The translations under genes and the position numbers were made by a program. A model generated the notes under the pieces. It was not told the DNA's origin. It was given only the letters and a program-made list of their open reading frames with translations, and ran no database searches. A stretch of DNA of 7,672 nt from Calditrichota bacterium (GTDB taxonomy: Bacteria; Zhuqueibacterota; Zhuqueibacteria; Zhuqueibacterales; Geothermadaptataceae), in contig QQUM01000305.1 of assembly GCA_008501545.1 (NCBI GenBank), forward strand, positions 1 to 7,672, written 5' to 3'. Positions within the stretch are counted from its first letter, which is position 1; each line of letters opens with the position of its first letter. Shown here piece by piece: positions 7,090 through 7,672 of the stretch.

Positions 7090-7672
7090 ATGTACAAAAT
7101 ACTCGCCGTTGATGATGATACACATTTTTTGGACATTGTGTGTGGTCTCTTAAAACACAGCAAATACCAGGTTGAAACCAGTAGCAATTCAACCACGGTA
7201 TTATCGCAAATTGAAAAAAAAGAATACGATTGCATCCTGCTCGATGTGAAGATGCCGGGAATTGATGGACTTTCTATTTTGGAACAAATTATCCATCTAA
7301 AACCCCATGTGCCAGTGATCATGATTTCAGGTCAGAGTTCACTGGCCATCGCTGTGAAAGCAATCAAAAAAGGGGCATATGACTTCCTGGAAAAAGGGGC
7401 AGACACCGACCGGCTGCTTGTGACTGTTCAGAATGCCATCGACAAGAAGTATTGGCAGGAAGAGAAACACACCCTCCTGGACGAATTGCAAAGGCAGTTT
7501 CAACTGATCGGCGAAAGTGAGGGCATGCAACATATTTATCACCAAATCGAAACCGTGGCACCCACCGATGCCAAAGTCTTGGTTTATGGCGAAACCGGAA
7601 CCGGAAAAGAGCTGGTTGCACGGGCGATTCACCTCAATAGCGAGCGGGCTGGAAAACCTTACATCAAAGTGA
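7090..7672 (+). CDS. NtrC/AtoC-family sigma-54-dependent response regulator (partial, 3' end outside window)
   Basis: ATG at 7090 is preceded by AAGGA (7076-7080) at 9-nt spacing. The open frame runs to the window edge without a stop, giving 194 residues. Residues 1-118 form a receiver domain: acidic pair D8/D9 in ILAVDDD, phosphoacceptor D52 in LLDVKMPGIDG, switch S80 in MISGQ, and K102 in DFLEKG. The usual Lys-Pro of this loop is Lys-Gly here. A linker helix (about 119-138) leads to LIGESEGMQ, the classic entry of the sigma-54 interaction AAA+ domain, and the Walker A motif GETGTGKE (167-174). Family members have about 450 residues, with the GAFTGA loop and a Fis-type DNA-binding helix still to come; both are outside the window. 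By family it activates sigma-54 promoters after phosphorylation, probably by the kinase encoded 18 bp upstream. Confidence 0.95.
   Translation, partial: MYKILAVDDDTHFLDIVCGLLKHSKYQVETSSNSTTVLSQIEKKEYDCILLDVKMPGIDGLSILEQIIHLKPHVPVIMISGQSSLAIAVKAIKKGAYDFLEKGADTDRLLVTVQNAIDKKYWQEEKHTLLDELQRQFQLIGESEGMQHIYHQIETVAPTDAKVLVYGETGTGKELVARAIHLNSERAGKPYIKV

Noticed and set aside
7050..7632. Minus-strand open frames opposite the response-regulator gene
   Set aside because: The plus frame here encodes an unmistakable receiver plus AAA+ entry with intact motifs, so the opposite frames are shadows.

Overview
The window looks like a chromosomal segment of a Gram-negative bacterium of the FCB superphylum. 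The main clue is a large secreted protein that ends in a type IX secretion (T9SS, Por) sorting domain with the hallmark QNYPNPFNP motif. That motif spelling is common in Calditrichota, KSB1-type, Ignavibacteria-type and related lineages; the exact phylum is an inference from style, not a proven placement. Base composition is moderate and slightly AT-rich, and I see no mobile-element genes, tRNA, rRNA or CRISPR array.

Layout: (1) 1-116 holds a small cluster of short direct and inverted repeats that forms a strong hairpin just past the end of the minus-strand gene. (2) 117-4112 (minus) encodes a 1331-residue secreted multidomain protein: signal peptide, carbohydrate-binding-like beta-sandwich, six FG-GAP/VCBS-type DxDxDG calcium loops (beta-propeller), Ig-like and fibronectin III-like modules, and a T9SS type A sorting domain. 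(3) 4113-4587 is a 475-bp divergent intergenic region rich in dyad symmetry: a CAATTG-centred palindrome, a perfect 15-bp GC-rich hairpin, an AT-rich hairpin, two related 16-bp operator-like palindromes 32 bp apart, and a possible sigma-54 promoter. (4) 4588-7071 (plus) encodes an 827-residue membrane sensor histidine kinase whose extracytoplasmic sensor carries FG-GAP-like DxDxDG loops. (5) 7090-7672 (plus, cut by the window edge) is the first 194 codons of an NtrC/AtoC-type response regulator with a receiver domain and the start of a sigma-54-activating AAA+ domain; it lies 18 bp after the kinase gene.

How the parts may work together (inference): the kinase and the NtrC-type regulator form one operon and almost certainly one phosphorelay that drives sigma-54-dependent transcription. 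The divergent neighbour is a T9SS-exported surface or secreted protein built on the same kind of FG-GAP propeller as the kinase sensor. The shared fold and the symmetric regulatory DNA between them suggest a linked unit in which a propeller sensor controls, or monitors the ligand of, a propeller adhesin or binding protein. That pairing is the most interesting feature of the window.
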